A stretch of DNA of 64,000 nucleotides from Mycobacterium sp. shizuoka-1 (GCF_002723835.1 NZ_BEWG01000082.1:58614-122613), one strand, 5' to 3'; positions 1-8,255 are shown, counted from the stretch's first letter. Numbers and translations are program-made. Notes: a model not told the origin generated them from the letters alone.

Positions 1-242
1 GGGTTGATCGCCGGCAGGATCGTCAGGTTCACGCCGAACGGCTTGTCGGTCATGTCACGGGTGCGGGCGATCTCATTGGCCAGGTCCGCCGGGGTCGGCT
101 GGGTCAACGCCGTGATGAAGCCCAAACCACCCGCATTGGCAACGGCCGCAACGAGTTCCGCGCGTCCCACCCACTGCATGCCGCCCTGGGCGATCGGGTG
201 CTCCACACCGAAGACCTCGGTGAACTTGGTAACCAGAGTCAT
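1..242 (-). CDS. nitronate monooxygenase, N-terminal fragment (runs off the window)
   Basis: The reverse strand encodes the first 80 residues of a TIM-barrel flavoprotein of the nitronate monooxygenase (2-nitropropane dioxygenase) family, which oxidises alkyl nitronates using FMN. The N-terminal hallmark HPIAQGGMQWVG and the following NAGGLGFITAL segment are clear. The ATG at 242-240 lies 8 bp after the stop of the SDR gene at 251-1003 on the same strand, so the two are probably co-transcribed. The gene is cut by the window edge, so the catalytic His and C-terminal half cannot be checked. A related FMN-dependent enoyl reductase of the same superfamily is the main alternative. Confidence 0.85.
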   Translation of the reverse strand, partial: MTLVTKFTEVFGVEHPIAQGGMQWVGRAELVAAVANAGGLGFITALTQPTPADLANEIARTRDMTDKPFGVNLTILPAIN

Positions 243-250
243 GTCGGTCC

Positions 251-1003
251 CTACCGCGGAGCCATCCGGATCGCGCCGTCGAGGCGGATCACTTCACCGT
301 TGAGCATCGGGTTCTCCACGATGTGCACGGCCAGCGCGCCGTACTCGTCGGGATCGCCGAGGCGGGCCGGGTGCGGGACCTGCGCACCGAGCGATTTCTG
401 CGCCTCTTCGGGCAGCGAACCCAGCAGCGGGGTCTTGAACAGGCCAGGCGCGATCGTCACGACGCGGATCAGGCTGCGCGACAGGTCGCGGGCGATCGGC
501 AGGGTCATCCCGACCACGCCGCCCTTGGAGGCCGAGTAGGCGGCCTGGCCGATCTGGCCGTCGAACGCGGCGACCGAGGCGGTGTTGATGATGACGCCGC
601 GCTCCTCGCCGACCGGGTCGGTCTTGGCGATGCGCTCCGCGGCCAGCCGCAGCACGTTGAACGTGCCGATCAGGTTGACCTCGACGACCTTGCGGAAACC
701 GTCCAGCGGGAACGGGCCGTCCTTGCCGAGCGTCTTGATCGCGTTGCCGATGCCCGCGCAGTTGACGTTGATGCGCACCGGCCCGAGGGACTCGGCGACG
801 TCGAGAGCCTTGGTCACGGCCTCCTCGTCGGTGACGTTGGCGGCGACGAACTTGGCCCGATCGCCCAGTCCGGCCACGACGTCCTCACCCTTGAGGTCGA
901 TGACGACCACCGAAGCACCCGCATCGAGCAGTCGCTTGGTGGTGGCCAGGCCCAGGCCGGAGGCACCGCCGGTGACGACGGCTACGGCGTCCTTGATCTC
1001 CAC
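251..1003 (-). CDS. SDR family 3-hydroxyacyl-CoA dehydrogenase (HSD10-like)
   Basis: This is a 250-residue classical short-chain dehydrogenase. The NAD-binding TGGASGLG is at residues 11-18, the NCAG motif near 81, and the Ser143-Tyr156-Lys160 catalytic set is intact (YSASK). Similarity is strongest to type 2 3-hydroxyacyl-CoA dehydrogenase (HSD17B10-like), which oxidises 3-hydroxy or branched 3-hydroxy-2-methyl acyl-CoA. The start is GTG at 1003-1001, preceded by an AAAGGAAA-type ribosome site. It follows the mcr gene by 46 bp on the same strand, and that gap carries a TetR-type inverted repeat at 1030-1043. The location next to a racemase and enoyl-CoA hydratase suggests branched-chain acyl-CoA beta-oxidation. 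Substrate is inferred. Confidence 0.88.
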   Translation of the reverse strand: MEIKDAVAVVTGGASGLGLATTKRLLDAGASVVVIDLKGEDVVAGLGDRAKFVAANVTDEEAVTKALDVAESLGPVRINVNCAGIGNAIKTLGKDGPFPLDGFRKVVEVNLIGTFNVLRLAAERIAKTDPVGEERGVIINTASVAAFDGQIGQAAYSASKGGVVGMTLPIARDLSRSLIRVVTIAPGLFKTPLLGSLPEEAQKSLGAQVPHPARLGDPDEYGALAVHIVENPMLNGEVIRLDGAIRMAPR

Positions 1004-1029
1004 GAATGGGTTTCCTTTCGATTAACTCG

Positions 1030-1043
1030 ACCTACTGGTTGGT
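1030..1043. promoter_or_regulatory. TetR-type inverted repeat upstream of the SDR gene
   Basis: ACCTACTGGTTGGT is an imperfect 14-bp palindrome with ACCWACY half-sites. Read on the minus strand, an extended 18-bp version at 1029-1046 matches 15 of 18 bases of a site at 10268-10285 before the thiolase operon. The location between mcr and the SDR gene suggests an operator; the regulator is unknown. Confidence 0.4.
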
Positions 1044-1049
1044 TGGGGA

Positions 1050-2135
1050 CTATACCCAGTCCCGCAACACGGCCTCGTTGTCGGCTCCCGGCACCCCGGG
1101 CGCGGTGGGCAGATCCGGTGCCGTCCGGGAGAACCGCGGAGCGGGCGCCGGGAACGTCGAGCCCGCCTCGGTGTAGAAGGTGTTGCGCTCGGTGTTGTGC
1201 GACTCGGACTCCACCTCGGCGAAGGACAGCACCGGGGTGACGCAGGCGTCGCTGCCGGTGAAGACCTTGGCCCAGTGGTCGCGGTCGTGGGCGCCGAAGG
1301 CGGCGGTGAGCACCGCGCGCAGTTCCGGCCAGCGGGCCATGTCGTTCTGGCCGGGCAACTCGGCGGGGTCCAGGCCGAGCTTGTCGAGCAACTCGGCGTA
1401 GAACTGCGGTTCGATCGCCCCGACCGCGACATAGCGCCCGTCGCTGCATTCGTAGGTGTCGTAGTACGGGGCGCCGGTGTCGAGCATGTTCGTGCCGGGC
1501 ACGTCGCTCCACATGCCCATGTGGCGGAACGCCCACATCATGGTGGACAGCACCGACGAGCCGTCGACCATCGCGGCGTCGACGACCTGCCCCTTGCCCG
1601 AACGCTCCCGCTCCCACAACGCGGCCAGGATGCCGACCAGCAGGAACATCGACCCGCCGCCGAAGTCACCGACCAGGTTCAGCGGCGGAACGGGCCGCTC
1701 GTTGACCCGGCCGACCGCGTGCAGCACGCCGTTCAGCGAGATGTAGTTGATGTCGTGGCCCGCCTGCTGGCTGCGCGGTCCGGTTTGGCCCCAGCCCGTC
1801 ATCCGGCCGTAGATCAGGCGGTCGTTGACCGCCGCGCAATCCTGCGGCCCGAGACCCAGACGCTCGGTGACGCCGGGGCGGAAGCCTTCGATGAGCACGT
1901 CGGCCTTGGCAATGAGGCCCAGCACCATGTCGCGGTCCGCGGGATCCTTGAGGTTGGCCCCCACCGAGCGACGGTTACGCAGCAGGTAGTCGTTGCTGGG
2001 CGTCCCGGTCCCCTTGCCCGGCCGCTCGACGCGCACGACGTCGGCGCCCAGGTCACCGAGGATCATCGCGGCATGCGGACCCGGACCGATGCCGGCCAAT
2101 TCGACGACGCGCAAACCGTGCAGTGGTCCCGCCAT
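1050..2135 (-). CDS. mcr: alpha-methylacyl-CoA racemase (family III CoA-transferase fold)
   Basis: The product is a 361-residue CaiB/BaiF-family protein. It matches mycobacterial alpha-methylacyl-CoA racemase, which interconverts 2R and 2S methyl-branched acyl-CoAs so that branched fatty acids and sterol side chains can enter beta-oxidation. The start has the family GLRVVELAGIGPGPHA signature. His127 (in GHDINY) and Asp157 (in GDFGGG) correspond to the two acid-base residues known as His126 and Asp156 in the M. tuberculosis enzyme. Length is that of the family. The ATG at 2135 follows an AGGGAG ribosome site. It is divergent from the enoyl-CoA hydratase at 2233 and upstream of the SDR gene on the same strand. 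Confidence 0.92.
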   Translation of the reverse strand: MAGPLHGLRVVELAGIGPGPHAAMILGDLGADVVRVERPGKGTGTPSNDYLLRNRRSVGANLKDPADRDMVLGLIAKADVLIEGFRPGVTERLGLGPQDCAAVNDRLIYGRMTGWGQTGPRSQQAGHDINYISLNGVLHAVGRVNERPVPPLNLVGDFGGGSMFLLVGILAALWERERSGKGQVVDAAMVDGSSVLSTMMWAFRHMGMWSDVPGTNMLDTGAPYYDTYECSDGRYVAVGAIEPQFYAELLDKLGLDPAELPGQNDMARWPELRAVLTAAFGAHDRDHWAKVFTGSDACVTPVLSFAEVESESHNTERNTFYTEAGSTFPAPAPRFSRTAPDLPTAPGVPGADNEAVLRDWV

Positions 2136-2220
2136 GGCTCCCTACCCTCCAGTTGATTGATCGCCCGCTTACTATTTACACCCGTGCCGCCCCGGCGCGG
2201 GTCGCGCCCCCATCGGCGCC

Positions 2221-2226
2221 TAAGGT
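2221..2226 (+). promoter_or_regulatory. -10 hexamer of a leaderless promoter (enoyl-CoA hydratase)
   Basis: TAAGGT lies 6 nt before the ATG at 2233, so transcription would begin at or next to the start codon. No Shine-Dalgarno sequence is present. Confidence 0.5.
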
Positions 2227-2232
2227 GCAGCC

Positions 2233-3039
2233 ATGACGACCATCGATGCTTACGCCGGTGCCCCGGAGCTGACCGTGTCGCTCGACGGCGGACTGTTGAC
2301 CGTGATGCTGAATCGGCCAGACAGCCTCAATTCACTGAACGCGGTGATGCTGCGCACGCTGGCCGATGTCCTCGAGCACGCGGCCGGAGACGACCAGGTG
2401 CGGGTGGTCCGACTGGGTGGGGCCGGCCGCGGTTTCAGCTCGGGGGCCGGCATCAGCGCCGACGATCAGGCGAACCGGTCGCCGGACACCCCGGACGAGG
2501 TGCTGGTGGAAGCCAACCGCACGGTGCGCGCGATCGTGAACCTGCCCAAGCCGGTGGTGGCCGTCGTGCACGGCCCCGCGGCGGGGGTCGGGGTGTCGCT
2601 GGCGCTGGCCTGCGACGTCGTATTGGCCTCGGAGAAGGCGTTTTTCCTCTTGGCGTTCACCAAGATCGGCTTGATGCCCGACGGCGGCGCCTCGGCGCTG
2701 GTGGCCGCGGCCGTCGGTCGGATCCGCGCGATGCGGATGGCGCTGCTGGCCGAACGCATCTCGGCGACCGACGCGTTCGACTACGGGTTGGTCAGCGCGG
2801 TGTACCCCGCCGACGAGCTGGAGGCCGGAGTGGCCGCGGTCGTCGAGAAGCTGGAGTCCGGCCCGGCGGTGGCGCTGCGCAAGACCAAGCAGGCGATCAA
2901 CGCCGCGACGCTGACCGAACTCGAGGCGGCGATCGGCCGGGAAAGCGAGGGCCAGCGAGTCCTGTTGGCGTCAAAGGATTTCCGCGAGGGCACCCGCGCG
3001 TTCCAGGAACACCGCACGCCGGACTTCACCGACAGCTAG
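2233..3039 (+). CDS. enoyl-CoA hydratase/isomerase (crotonase family)
   Basis: This 268-residue crotonase-fold protein has the expected GFSSGAGISADD oxyanion-hole region around residues 64-75 and a second Gly-rich segment (PAAGVGVSLALACD). Crotonases hydrate trans-2-enoyl-CoA or shift its double bond during beta-oxidation. The usual second catalytic Glu position reads DGGAS, so the protein may be an isomerase-type member rather than a standard hydratase. The C-terminal RTPDF segment is typical of mycobacterial EchA proteins. It is divergent from mcr with a 97-bp shared promoter region, consistent with the M. tuberculosis mcr-echA10 arrangement recalled from memory. The exact substrate is not shown by the sequence. 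Confidence 0.88.
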   Translation: MTTIDAYAGAPELTVSLDGGLLTVMLNRPDSLNSLNAVMLRTLADVLEHAAGDDQVRVVRLGGAGRGFSSGAGISADDQANRSPDTPDEVLVEANRTVRAIVNLPKPVVAVVHGPAAGVGVSLALACDVVLASEKAFFLLAFTKIGLMPDGGASALVAAAVGRIRAMRMALLAERISATDAFDYGLVSAVYPADELEAGVAAVVEKLESGPAVALRKTKQAINAATLTELEAAIGRESEGQRVLLASKDFREGTRAFQEHRTPDFTDS

Positions 3040-3062
3040 GTGCACCGGGAGTTGATGTCGCT

Positions 3063-3108
3063 CTTTTCCAGAACGCGGTATCACCGGTGATATCGAGTTC
3101 TGGAAAAG
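3063..3108. repeat. 46-bp near-perfect palindrome
   Basis: The outer arms CTTTTCCAGAAC (3063-3074) and GTTCTGGAAAAG (3097-3108) are exact reverse complements. A perfect inner palindrome TATCACCGGTGATA (3079-3092) shares the same centre. Only one true mismatch and one G-T pair separate the two parts. It lies 73 bp before an orphan HicB-like gene and 23 bp after the hydratase stop. It may be an operator, a bidirectional terminator-like hairpin or a remnant of a palindromic element. Confidence 0.75.
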
Positions 3109-3180
3109 CCACACGTCCCCCTGTGGAGCGGCCGTTGATCCGCAGCCGGAGATGTCGGACCTCGCCCCCATCATGGGGCC

Positions 3181-3531
3181 ATGCCGAACTACACCTATCG
3201 GGCGGAGTGGTCGGAGGACTACTGCCAGTACCTTGCCCTGTGCCTGGAATTCAAAGGCCGGTACGCGACAGCACTCACGCCCCACGAAGCCATCGAGCGC
3301 GTGGAAAAACTGATCAGCCGAGAGCTGGAAGAACTGGCCGAGCTCGGCATGGATCCACCGGAGTCGTTGACCGACCGCCGCTACAGCGGCAAATTCATGG
3401 TGCGTACCTCGCCCGTGCTGCATGAACGGCTGACGGTCGAGGCCGCCGAGCAAGGGATCTCGTTGAACCGCTGGGTCAGCTACAAACTCGCCGGCCGGCC
3501 GGCGCCCTCGATCGACGATCTCTTCGACTGA
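3181..3531 (+). CDS. HicB-like antitoxin/ribbon-helix-helix protein, orphan
   Basis: The 116-residue product has the two-part structure of HicB antitoxins. An N-terminal partial RNase-H-like domain (residues 1-60, starting YTYRAEWSEDYCQYLALCLE) is followed by a C-terminal ribbon-helix-helix segment around residues 70-108 (RTSPVLHERLTVEAAEQG, then SLNRWVSYKL). Such proteins bind DNA as dimers and, in complete systems, neutralise the HicA ribonuclease. No HicA-sized open frame lies next to it, so it is an orphan, possibly a stand-alone regulator. The ATG is preceded by CATCAT at 6 nt, which would fit a weak leaderless start. The 46-bp palindrome at 3063-3108 is a plausible binding site. Confidence 0.75.
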   Translation: MPNYTYRAEWSEDYCQYLALCLEFKGRYATALTPHEAIERVEKLISRELEELAELGMDPPESLTDRRYSGKFMVRTSPVLHERLTVEAAEQGISLNRWVSYKLAGRPAPSIDDLFD

Positions 3532-3593
3532 GCGCTTTGGCCGCGCCGAAAATCGTTGGACGTGACCTCGATCCGTCGGCGACCATCGATGTC

Positions 3594-4883
3594 ATGAGTA
3601 CGCCCTGCGACACTGACGAGCCGGTGAGAACCACCGGCCGCTGGCGCGTGCTCGCACCGTTCGGCTACCGCGAGTTTCGGCTCCTCATCGCGGCGATGTC
3701 GTTGTTCCTGTTCGCCGAGGGCATGTGGACCGTGGTGATGGCCTTGCAGGTCATCGCGCTGGCCGACGACCCGGCGGCGCTGTCCCTGGTCGCGGCCTGC
3801 CTCGCCGGCGGCATGCTGGCCTTCATCCTGATCGGCGGCATCGTGGCCGATCGGGCGTCGCAGCGCGCCGTGATCATCGCCGTCGAGGCCGCGAACGTCG
3901 TGGCCACCGGCGCGGTCGCCGTCCTGGGTTTGACCGATCACCTTCGGCTGTGGCACATGGCCGTTGCCGCAACGGTTCTCGGCATCGGCGCGGCGTTCTT
4001 CTTCCCGGCCTACAACGCCTACCTGCCGCGCATCCTGCCTGCCGAGCATCTGCTGGCCGCCAACGGCGTCGAAGGTGCGATCCGGCCCACGTTGCAGCAG
4101 GCCATCGGCCCCGCCACCGCCGGTGTGCTGATCGGGCTCACCTTCCCCGCCCTGGGCACGGTGACGGTGACCGCGCTGATGGCGGCCGGGCTGATCCTGC
4201 TGGTCGCGATGCGACCCGGCGACGGGTCGCACATCGTGATGACGGTCGAGCGGCAGACCCCGCACGTCCTCACCGACCTGCGCGACGGTCTGCGGTTCGT
4301 GGTGCGCACCCCGTGGCTGCGCTGGACGCTGCTGTTCGCCTGCAGCTGGGTGTTCTTGGCGCTCGGCCCGATCGAGGTGCTGCTGCCGTTCATCGCCCGC
4401 GACCGGTTCGCCCACGGTGAGCAGGTCTACGGCGTGCTGCTGGCCGCGTTCGGGCTGGGGAGCGCACTGGGTGCACTCGCGGTGTCCTCCCGGCAGCTGC
4501 CGCGGCGCTACCTCACCGTGATGATGGTGATGTGGGGCGCGGGGTCGCTGCCGCTGGCCATTGTCGGCACGACCACCTCGCTGCCGGTCATGGCGATCGC
4601 GCTGTTCGTCGTCGGCGTCACCGACGGTGCGGGCATGGTCATCTGGGGCACGCTGCTGCAGCGGCGGGTGCCGCCGGCGATGCTGGGCCGGGTGTCGAGC
4701 CTGGACTTCTTCGTCTCGCTGGCGTTCATGCCGGTGTCGATGGCCGTGGCCGGGCCGCTGTCGAAGGTGGTCTCGGTGGAGTTGATCTTCGCCGTGACGG
4801 GCATCGCGCCGGTGCTACTGGCCGCGGTCGCGCTCACCGCCGCGCGCATGCCCCGCGACGAAATCGCCCACCCGTTGCGCTAA
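3594..4883 (+). CDS. MFS transporter, exporter type (EntS/MFS_3-like)
   Basis: The 429-residue product has twelve predicted hydrophobic segments and a short cytoplasmic N-terminus, as in drug or siderophore exporters of the major facilitator superfamily. The loop after the second helix reads VADRASQRAVI, the usual MFS cytoplasmic motif A region (GxxaDRxgrr). The ATG at 3594 is preferred because the 19 extra upstream residues look non-coding and the mature N-terminus leads directly into the first membrane helix. The 3' end overlaps the convergent CPBP protease gene by four bases. Substrate cannot be inferred; a multidrug or lipid/siderophore exporter is possible. Confidence 0.85.
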   Translation: MSTPCDTDEPVRTTGRWRVLAPFGYREFRLLIAAMSLFLFAEGMWTVVMALQVIALADDPAALSLVAACLAGGMLAFILIGGIVADRASQRAVIIAVEAANVVATGAVAVLGLTDHLRLWHMAVAATVLGIGAAFFFPAYNAYLPRILPAEHLLAANGVEGAIRPTLQQAIGPATAGVLIGLTFPALGTVTVTALMAAGLILLVAMRPGDGSHIVMTVERQTPHVLTDLRDGLRFVVRTPWLRWTLLFACSWVFLALGPIEVLLPFIARDRFAHGEQVYGVLLAAFGLGSALGALAVSSRQLPRRYLTVMMVMWGAGSLPLAIVGTTTSLPVMAIALFVVGVTDGAGMVIWGTLLQRRVPPAMLGRVSSLDFFVSLAFMPVSMAVAGPLSKVVSVELIFAVTGIAPVLLAAVALTAARMPRDEIAHPLR

Positions 4884-5581
4884 CTGCCGACGCCGAACAT
4901 CGGCGGCAGTGCCAGCACCATGATCAGCCCCCACACCATGTGGGTCAGCACCGGTGCCAGCACGCCGCCGGTGGCTCGGCGTTCCCAGGCGCAGACCGTG
5001 CCCAGGATGACGGCGGCGAAGCCGAGCATCGGGTTGCCGCTGGCGCAGGTGGCCGCGGTGTAGAGCAGCGTGGAGATCACCACCGGGTGGAACCCGCCCA
5101 ACGCGGGATAGAGCGCGCCGCGGAAGAACAGCTCCTCGGCGAAACCGTTGACCACCGTGATCACCACAACCAGCCACAGACTGCCGTGGCTGGTGTACTC
5201 CAGCACCCGGGTGATGCGTTCGGCGACCGGCCCGATCTCGCGGGCGGCCAACCCGCCGATCACGAACACGCCGCCGAGCAGCAGACCGACCACGATCCCG
5301 GTGAACACCGGCCGCTGGTTGCGCCCCCGCCAGCGGATGCAGCCCAGGTGCAGCGGTCCGGACAGCCACGCCCCGAACGCCCACACCGCGGCCAGCGCGA
5401 ACGTCAACCAGTAGAACGTCGTGTCTCCCGGCCTGCGGGTCAGCGACAACCCCACCAACACCGCGCCGATCACCAGCACCACGCACACGACGACCCGGCG
5501 GCGCCGGATCATCGACGGCCATTCCTGATGCGGCACAGCCACATTGGCCACCACCGCACGCACCTCGTCGAGCATGGTCAT
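4880..5581 (-). CDS. CPBP (CAAX/Abi) family intramembrane metalloprotease
   Basis: This 233-residue membrane protein carries the CPBP-family active-site motifs. FAEELFFRG supplies the EExxxR signature, and later the segments YTAATCASGN and THMVWG supply further conserved polar residues. Family members are membrane-embedded prenyl-protein endopeptidase-like proteases of unknown or bacteriocin-immunity role. The ATG at 5581 overlaps the stop codon of the upstream SDR-like gene as ATGA (5578-5581), so the two genes are translationally coupled. About six to seven hydrophobic segments are visible. Its stop overlaps the MFS gene on the opposite strand. The physiological substrate is unknown. Confidence 0.82.
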   Translation of the reverse strand: MTMLDEVRAVVANVAVPHQEWPSMIRRRRVVVCVVLVIGAVLVGLSLTRRPGDTTFYWLTFALAAVWAFGAWLSGPLHLGCIRWRGRNQRPVFTGIVVGLLLGGVFVIGGLAAREIGPVAERITRVLEYTSHGSLWLVVVITVVNGFAEELFFRGALYPALGGFHPVVISTLLYTAATCASGNPMLGFAAVILGTVCAWERRATGGVLAPVLTHMVWGLIMVLALPPMFGVGS

Positions 5582-6720
5582 CGCAGATGCGCCTTGGTCA
5601 AGAGCAGATCCAGTCCGGTCCGCAGCACCCCGGCCAGCGGCCCGGGCACCGCGTCGAGCAGCCCCAATGCGGGGCGCATCAGCACGGGCGTCACCGTTTC
5701 GGCCATCCGGCGCAACTGCAACGTGTCTCCCCCGGCCCAGACCGGATCGCTGTCGGCCAGGTGATGCGGATCGGCCAGCTCGTCGACCGGGCGCGGGCAC
5801 GGACTGTCCACCGCGGCGGCGACAGCGTCCTCGATCGCGGTGAGCCCACCCGGCGGATCCGGAACAAGGTCACGTAGGACAGTGTCGGAGGCCGTCATCG
5901 GATGGTCCAGCGATTCGATCAGATCGGCCGCCAGACCCGTCGGCACCGGCACCGAGGCACCGGCCACCCGGCCGACCAGTCCGCGGGGCACCACGTCGCG
6001 CATCGGCAGCCCGGCGCGCACCGAGCCGGCGGCGTCCAGGTAGGTCTGCAGCAACCGGCGGTACGACATCGTCGCGGGCCCGACGATGTCGTAGGCGCCG
6101 GCCGGGACCAGGTCCGGGTCGGCCGCGGCCAGCAGATAGTGCAGCACGTCCCGGATCGAGATCGGGTCGATGTCGTGATCGGCCCACGGCGGTAACGGGA
6201 TCACCCAGAACCGGTCGCCGACATAGCGGACCATCTCGAACGAGGTCGAACCCGCTCCGATGATCACCGCCGCGCCGAGCCAGACCAATTCGGCTCCGCC
6301 CTCGACGGCCAGAGCCGCCGCCACCTCGGCCCGCCCGGCCAGGTGTTCGGACAACTCGCCGTCGTCGGGCACGAACCCGCCGAGGTACACGATCCGACGC
6401 ACTCCGGCGCCTGCGGCGCCGACCGCCACGGTGGCCGCGGCGGCGTTGTCCCGGTCCCGGAAGTCCGGCTCGCCGATGCCGTGCACCAGGTAGTAGACGA
6501 CGTCGATCGGGTCGGCGACGGCGAAGGCCGTCTGCACCGTGCCGGGATCACCGGCGTCCAGCAGAACCGCGCTCACCCGATCACACCAGCCGAACCGGCC
6601 GAGCTTTTCCAGGTCGCGGGTGGCGGCGACTACCTCGTGCCCGTCCTCGAGCAGCCGGGCCACCAACCGGGACCCGACGTATCCGGTGGCCCCGGTGACC
6701 AGGATCCGCAGCGCTTTCAC
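5578..6720 (-). CDS. atypical SDR / NAD(P)-binding epimerase-like protein
   Basis: The product is an extended SDR-type protein with the nucleotide-binding LVTGATGYVGSR near its N-terminus, an YLVHGIGEPDF segment and a VYLGGFVPDD strand typical of the YbjT/NmrA-like group. These proteins often act as regulators or weakly active NAD(P)-dependent reductases. The GTG at 6720 is chosen because it places the Rossmann motif about six residues from the start, as is usual; an in-frame start at 6753 would add eleven unconserved residues. It is translationally coupled to the CPBP protease gene downstream (ATGA overlap), suggesting a joint role at the membrane. Length is 380 residues. Confidence 0.78.
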   Translation of the reverse strand: MKALRILVTGATGYVGSRLVARLLEDGHEVVAATRDLEKLGRFGWCDRVSAVLLDAGDPGTVQTAFAVADPIDVVYYLVHGIGEPDFRDRDNAAAATVAVGAAGAGVRRIVYLGGFVPDDGELSEHLAGRAEVAAALAVEGGAELVWLGAAVIIGAGSTSFEMVRYVGDRFWVIPLPPWADHDIDPISIRDVLHYLLAAADPDLVPAGAYDIVGPATMSYRRLLQTYLDAAGSVRAGLPMRDVVPRGLVGRVAGASVPVPTGLAADLIESLDHPMTASDTVLRDLVPDPPGGLTAIEDAVAAAVDSPCPRPVDELADPHHLADSDPVWAGGDTLQLRRMAETVTPVLMRPALGLLDAVPGPLAGVLRTGLDLLLTKAHLR

Positions 6721-6755
6721 CCAAGCAATATCGGCAGTCTGGCGGCCGCGCAAAC

Positions 6756-7277
6756 CTACTCAGGGTCGCGGTGCAGGTCGATGAGGTGTTCGTAGACCGC
6801 GGCGTTGGCGCGATTGCCGTCCAGTTCGGCGTCGGACAGTTCCCGGCGGACCTTGGCAGGCACCCCGGCCACCAGCGAGCGTGGCGGGACCACCATGCCC
6901 TGGGGGACCACCGCGCCGGCCGCCACGATCGAGCCCGCGCCGATCACCGCTCCGTTGAGCACGATCGCGCCCATCCCGATCAGCGAGCCGTCCTCGACCG
7001 TGCAGCCGTGCAGCACGGCGTTGTGCCCGACCGTCACCCCGGCACCGATCCGCGCCGGGAAACCCGGGTCGACGTGCACGGTCGAGCCGTCCTGGATGTT
7101 GCTGCCCGCGCCGACGTCGATCCACTCCGCCTCGGCCCGCAGCGTCGCCGAGTACCAGACGCTGACCCGGGACGCGAGCCGCACCTGGCCGATCACCGCC
7201 GCGTTGGGCGCGACCCAGGACTCGGCGTGCAGATCCGGACGGTGTCCGCGCACGGACATGATCAATGGTTCGGCCAT
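6756..7277 (-). CDS. gamma-carbonic-anhydrase-like hexapeptide-repeat protein
   Basis: The 173-residue product folds as a left-handed beta helix: repeated V-I-G-x-G-type hexapeptides run from about residue 15 to 140, and a C-terminal helix contains YEHLIDLHRD. His residues in STVHV and GHNAVLHG match the three zinc ligands of gamma-class carbonic anhydrases, so metal binding is plausible. Many family members have no measurable carbonic anhydrase activity and act as acyltransferases or assembly factors. The ATG at 7277 is supported by a -10 hexamer TACGAT seven bases upstream; longer in-frame starts would lie upstream of that promoter. It is head-to-head with the fasciclin gene. Confidence 0.86.
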   Translation of the reverse strand: MAEPLIMSVRGHRPDLHAESWVAPNAAVIGQVRLASRVSVWYSATLRAEAEWIDVGAGSNIQDGSTVHVDPGFPARIGAGVTVGHNAVLHGCTVEDGSLIGMGAIVLNGAVIGAGSIVAAGAVVPQGMVVPPRSLVAGVPAKVRRELSDAELDGNRANAAVYEHLIDLHRDPE

Positions 7278-7284
7278 GGCCGAC

Positions 7285-7290
7285 ATCGTA
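7285..7290 (-). promoter_or_regulatory. -10 hexamer of a leaderless promoter (gamma-CA-like gene)
   Basis: On the minus strand TACGAT is followed by 7 nt and then the ATG at 7277, the spacing expected for a leaderless mRNA. It decides the start against upstream alternatives. Confidence 0.55.
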
Positions 7291-7372
7291 GGCAGCCGCT
7301 CGTGGGCGGCCCGCGCCACTGTGCTGGCGCGTGCGCCGCCCAGGCCTCTGAGCAGCGGGTTCACCGCCCGTT

Positions 7373-7402
7373 TTGAGACTGACACTTTGCTGCCAGTACG
7401 AT
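7373..7402 (+). promoter_or_regulatory. sigma-A-type promoter of the fasciclin gene
   Basis: TTGAGA at 7373-7378 and TACGAT at 7397-7402 are separated by 18 bp, close to the housekeeping consensus. Transcription would start near 7409, giving a leader of about 60 nt that contains an AAAGGAG ribosome site at 7460-7466. Confidence 0.55.
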
Positions 7403-7471
7403 TCCTCGCGGCGCAGCGGTAACGGGGACCCGCATTTCGCCGACTCCCCTAGAGACCTCAAAGGAGCCGAA

Positions 7472-8251
7472 GTGAGCACTCGTACGAAGTCCTTGGGCGT
7501 CGCCGCGGCGCTGGCTGCCATCGCCGTCGCGATCCCCACCGCCGTACAGGCCTATGCCGACCCGACGCCGACGACCACCACCCCGGCCGCGCCGACCACG
7601 TCGGCGATCCCGGTGCCGAGCATGAGCCAGCTGCCGGACCCGCAGGGCTCGGGCTGCGACGCCTACAAGAACCGCATCCCCACCGGCGCCGGCTCCTTCT
7701 CCAGCATGGGCGTTCAGCCGGCGACGGCCGCCATCGCCGCGAACCCGGACCTGAGCACGTTCAGCGCGGCGATCTCGGGCGGGCTCAACCCGGCCGTGAA
7801 CATCGTCAGCGTGATCGACGGCGGTCCGTACGTGGTCTTCGCGCCCACCAACGACGCGTTCGCCAAGCTCGATGAGGCGACCCTCGCGCAGCTCAAGAGC
7901 GACCCGGCGCTGCTGACCTCGACGCTGTTCTACCACCTGGTGCTCGGCTACCTGGGCCCCGACGACCTGCACGGCAAGATGCCGACGCAGCAGGGCAGCC
8001 TGGTCACGGTCACCGGCAAGGGTGGCGACATCAAGATCAACGACACCGCGAAGGTGGTGTGCGGATACACCGCCGCCGGCGCCTACATCTACATGATCGA
8101 CACCGTGCTCAGCCCCGAGGACGCCCCGACGCCGAACACGGCGACGACCACGAGCACGTCGACCACTCCGACCACGTCGAGCGAGACTCCGGCCGAGACG
8201 CCGTCGTCGACGCCGATCACGACGCCGACGACGACGGCCAAGCCGGCTTAG
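7472..8251 (+). CDS. secreted fasciclin (FAS1) domain protein, MPT70-like
   Basis: The 259-residue product begins with a Sec signal peptide (residues 1-29, cleavage after VQAYA). A Thr/Pro-rich linker follows, then one FAS1 domain at roughly 80-214, with the family motifs YVVFAPTNDAF (H1 region) and FYHLVLGYL (H2 region). A low-complexity tail rich in Thr, Pro and Ser runs from about 220 to the end. FAS1 domains mediate adhesion; mycobacterial relatives MPT70 and MPT83 are major secreted antigens. Cys62 and Cys197 could form a disulfide. The GTG start is set by the AAAGGAG ribosome site six bases upstream. The tail may be O-mannosylated, which is inference from composition. Confidence 0.88.
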   Translation: MSTRTKSLGVAAALAAIAVAIPTAVQAYADPTPTTTTPAAPTTSAIPVPSMSQLPDPQGSGCDAYKNRIPTGAGSFSSMGVQPATAAIAANPDLSTFSAAISGGLNPAVNIVSVIDGGPYVVFAPTNDAFAKLDEATLAQLKSDPALLTSTLFYHLVLGYLGPDDLHGKMPTQQGSLVTVTGKGGDIKINDTAKVVCGYTAAGAYIYMIDTVLSPEDAPTPNTATTTSTSTTPTTSSETPAETPSSTPITTPTTTAKPA

Positions 8252-8255
8252 CCCC

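Noticed and set aside
1043..1067. DosR-like box (TTGGGGACTATA followed by GTCCCGCAA).
   Set aside because: The first half fits the DosR consensus, but the two GGGACT/AGTCCC half-sites are spaced six bases apart instead of two, and much of it is the coding end of mcr. Probably chance.
3063..3108. The 46-bp palindrome as an intrinsic terminator.
   Set aside because: The stem is unusually long for a terminator and lacks a T-run beyond the four bases in its own arm. It is kept as a possible operator instead.
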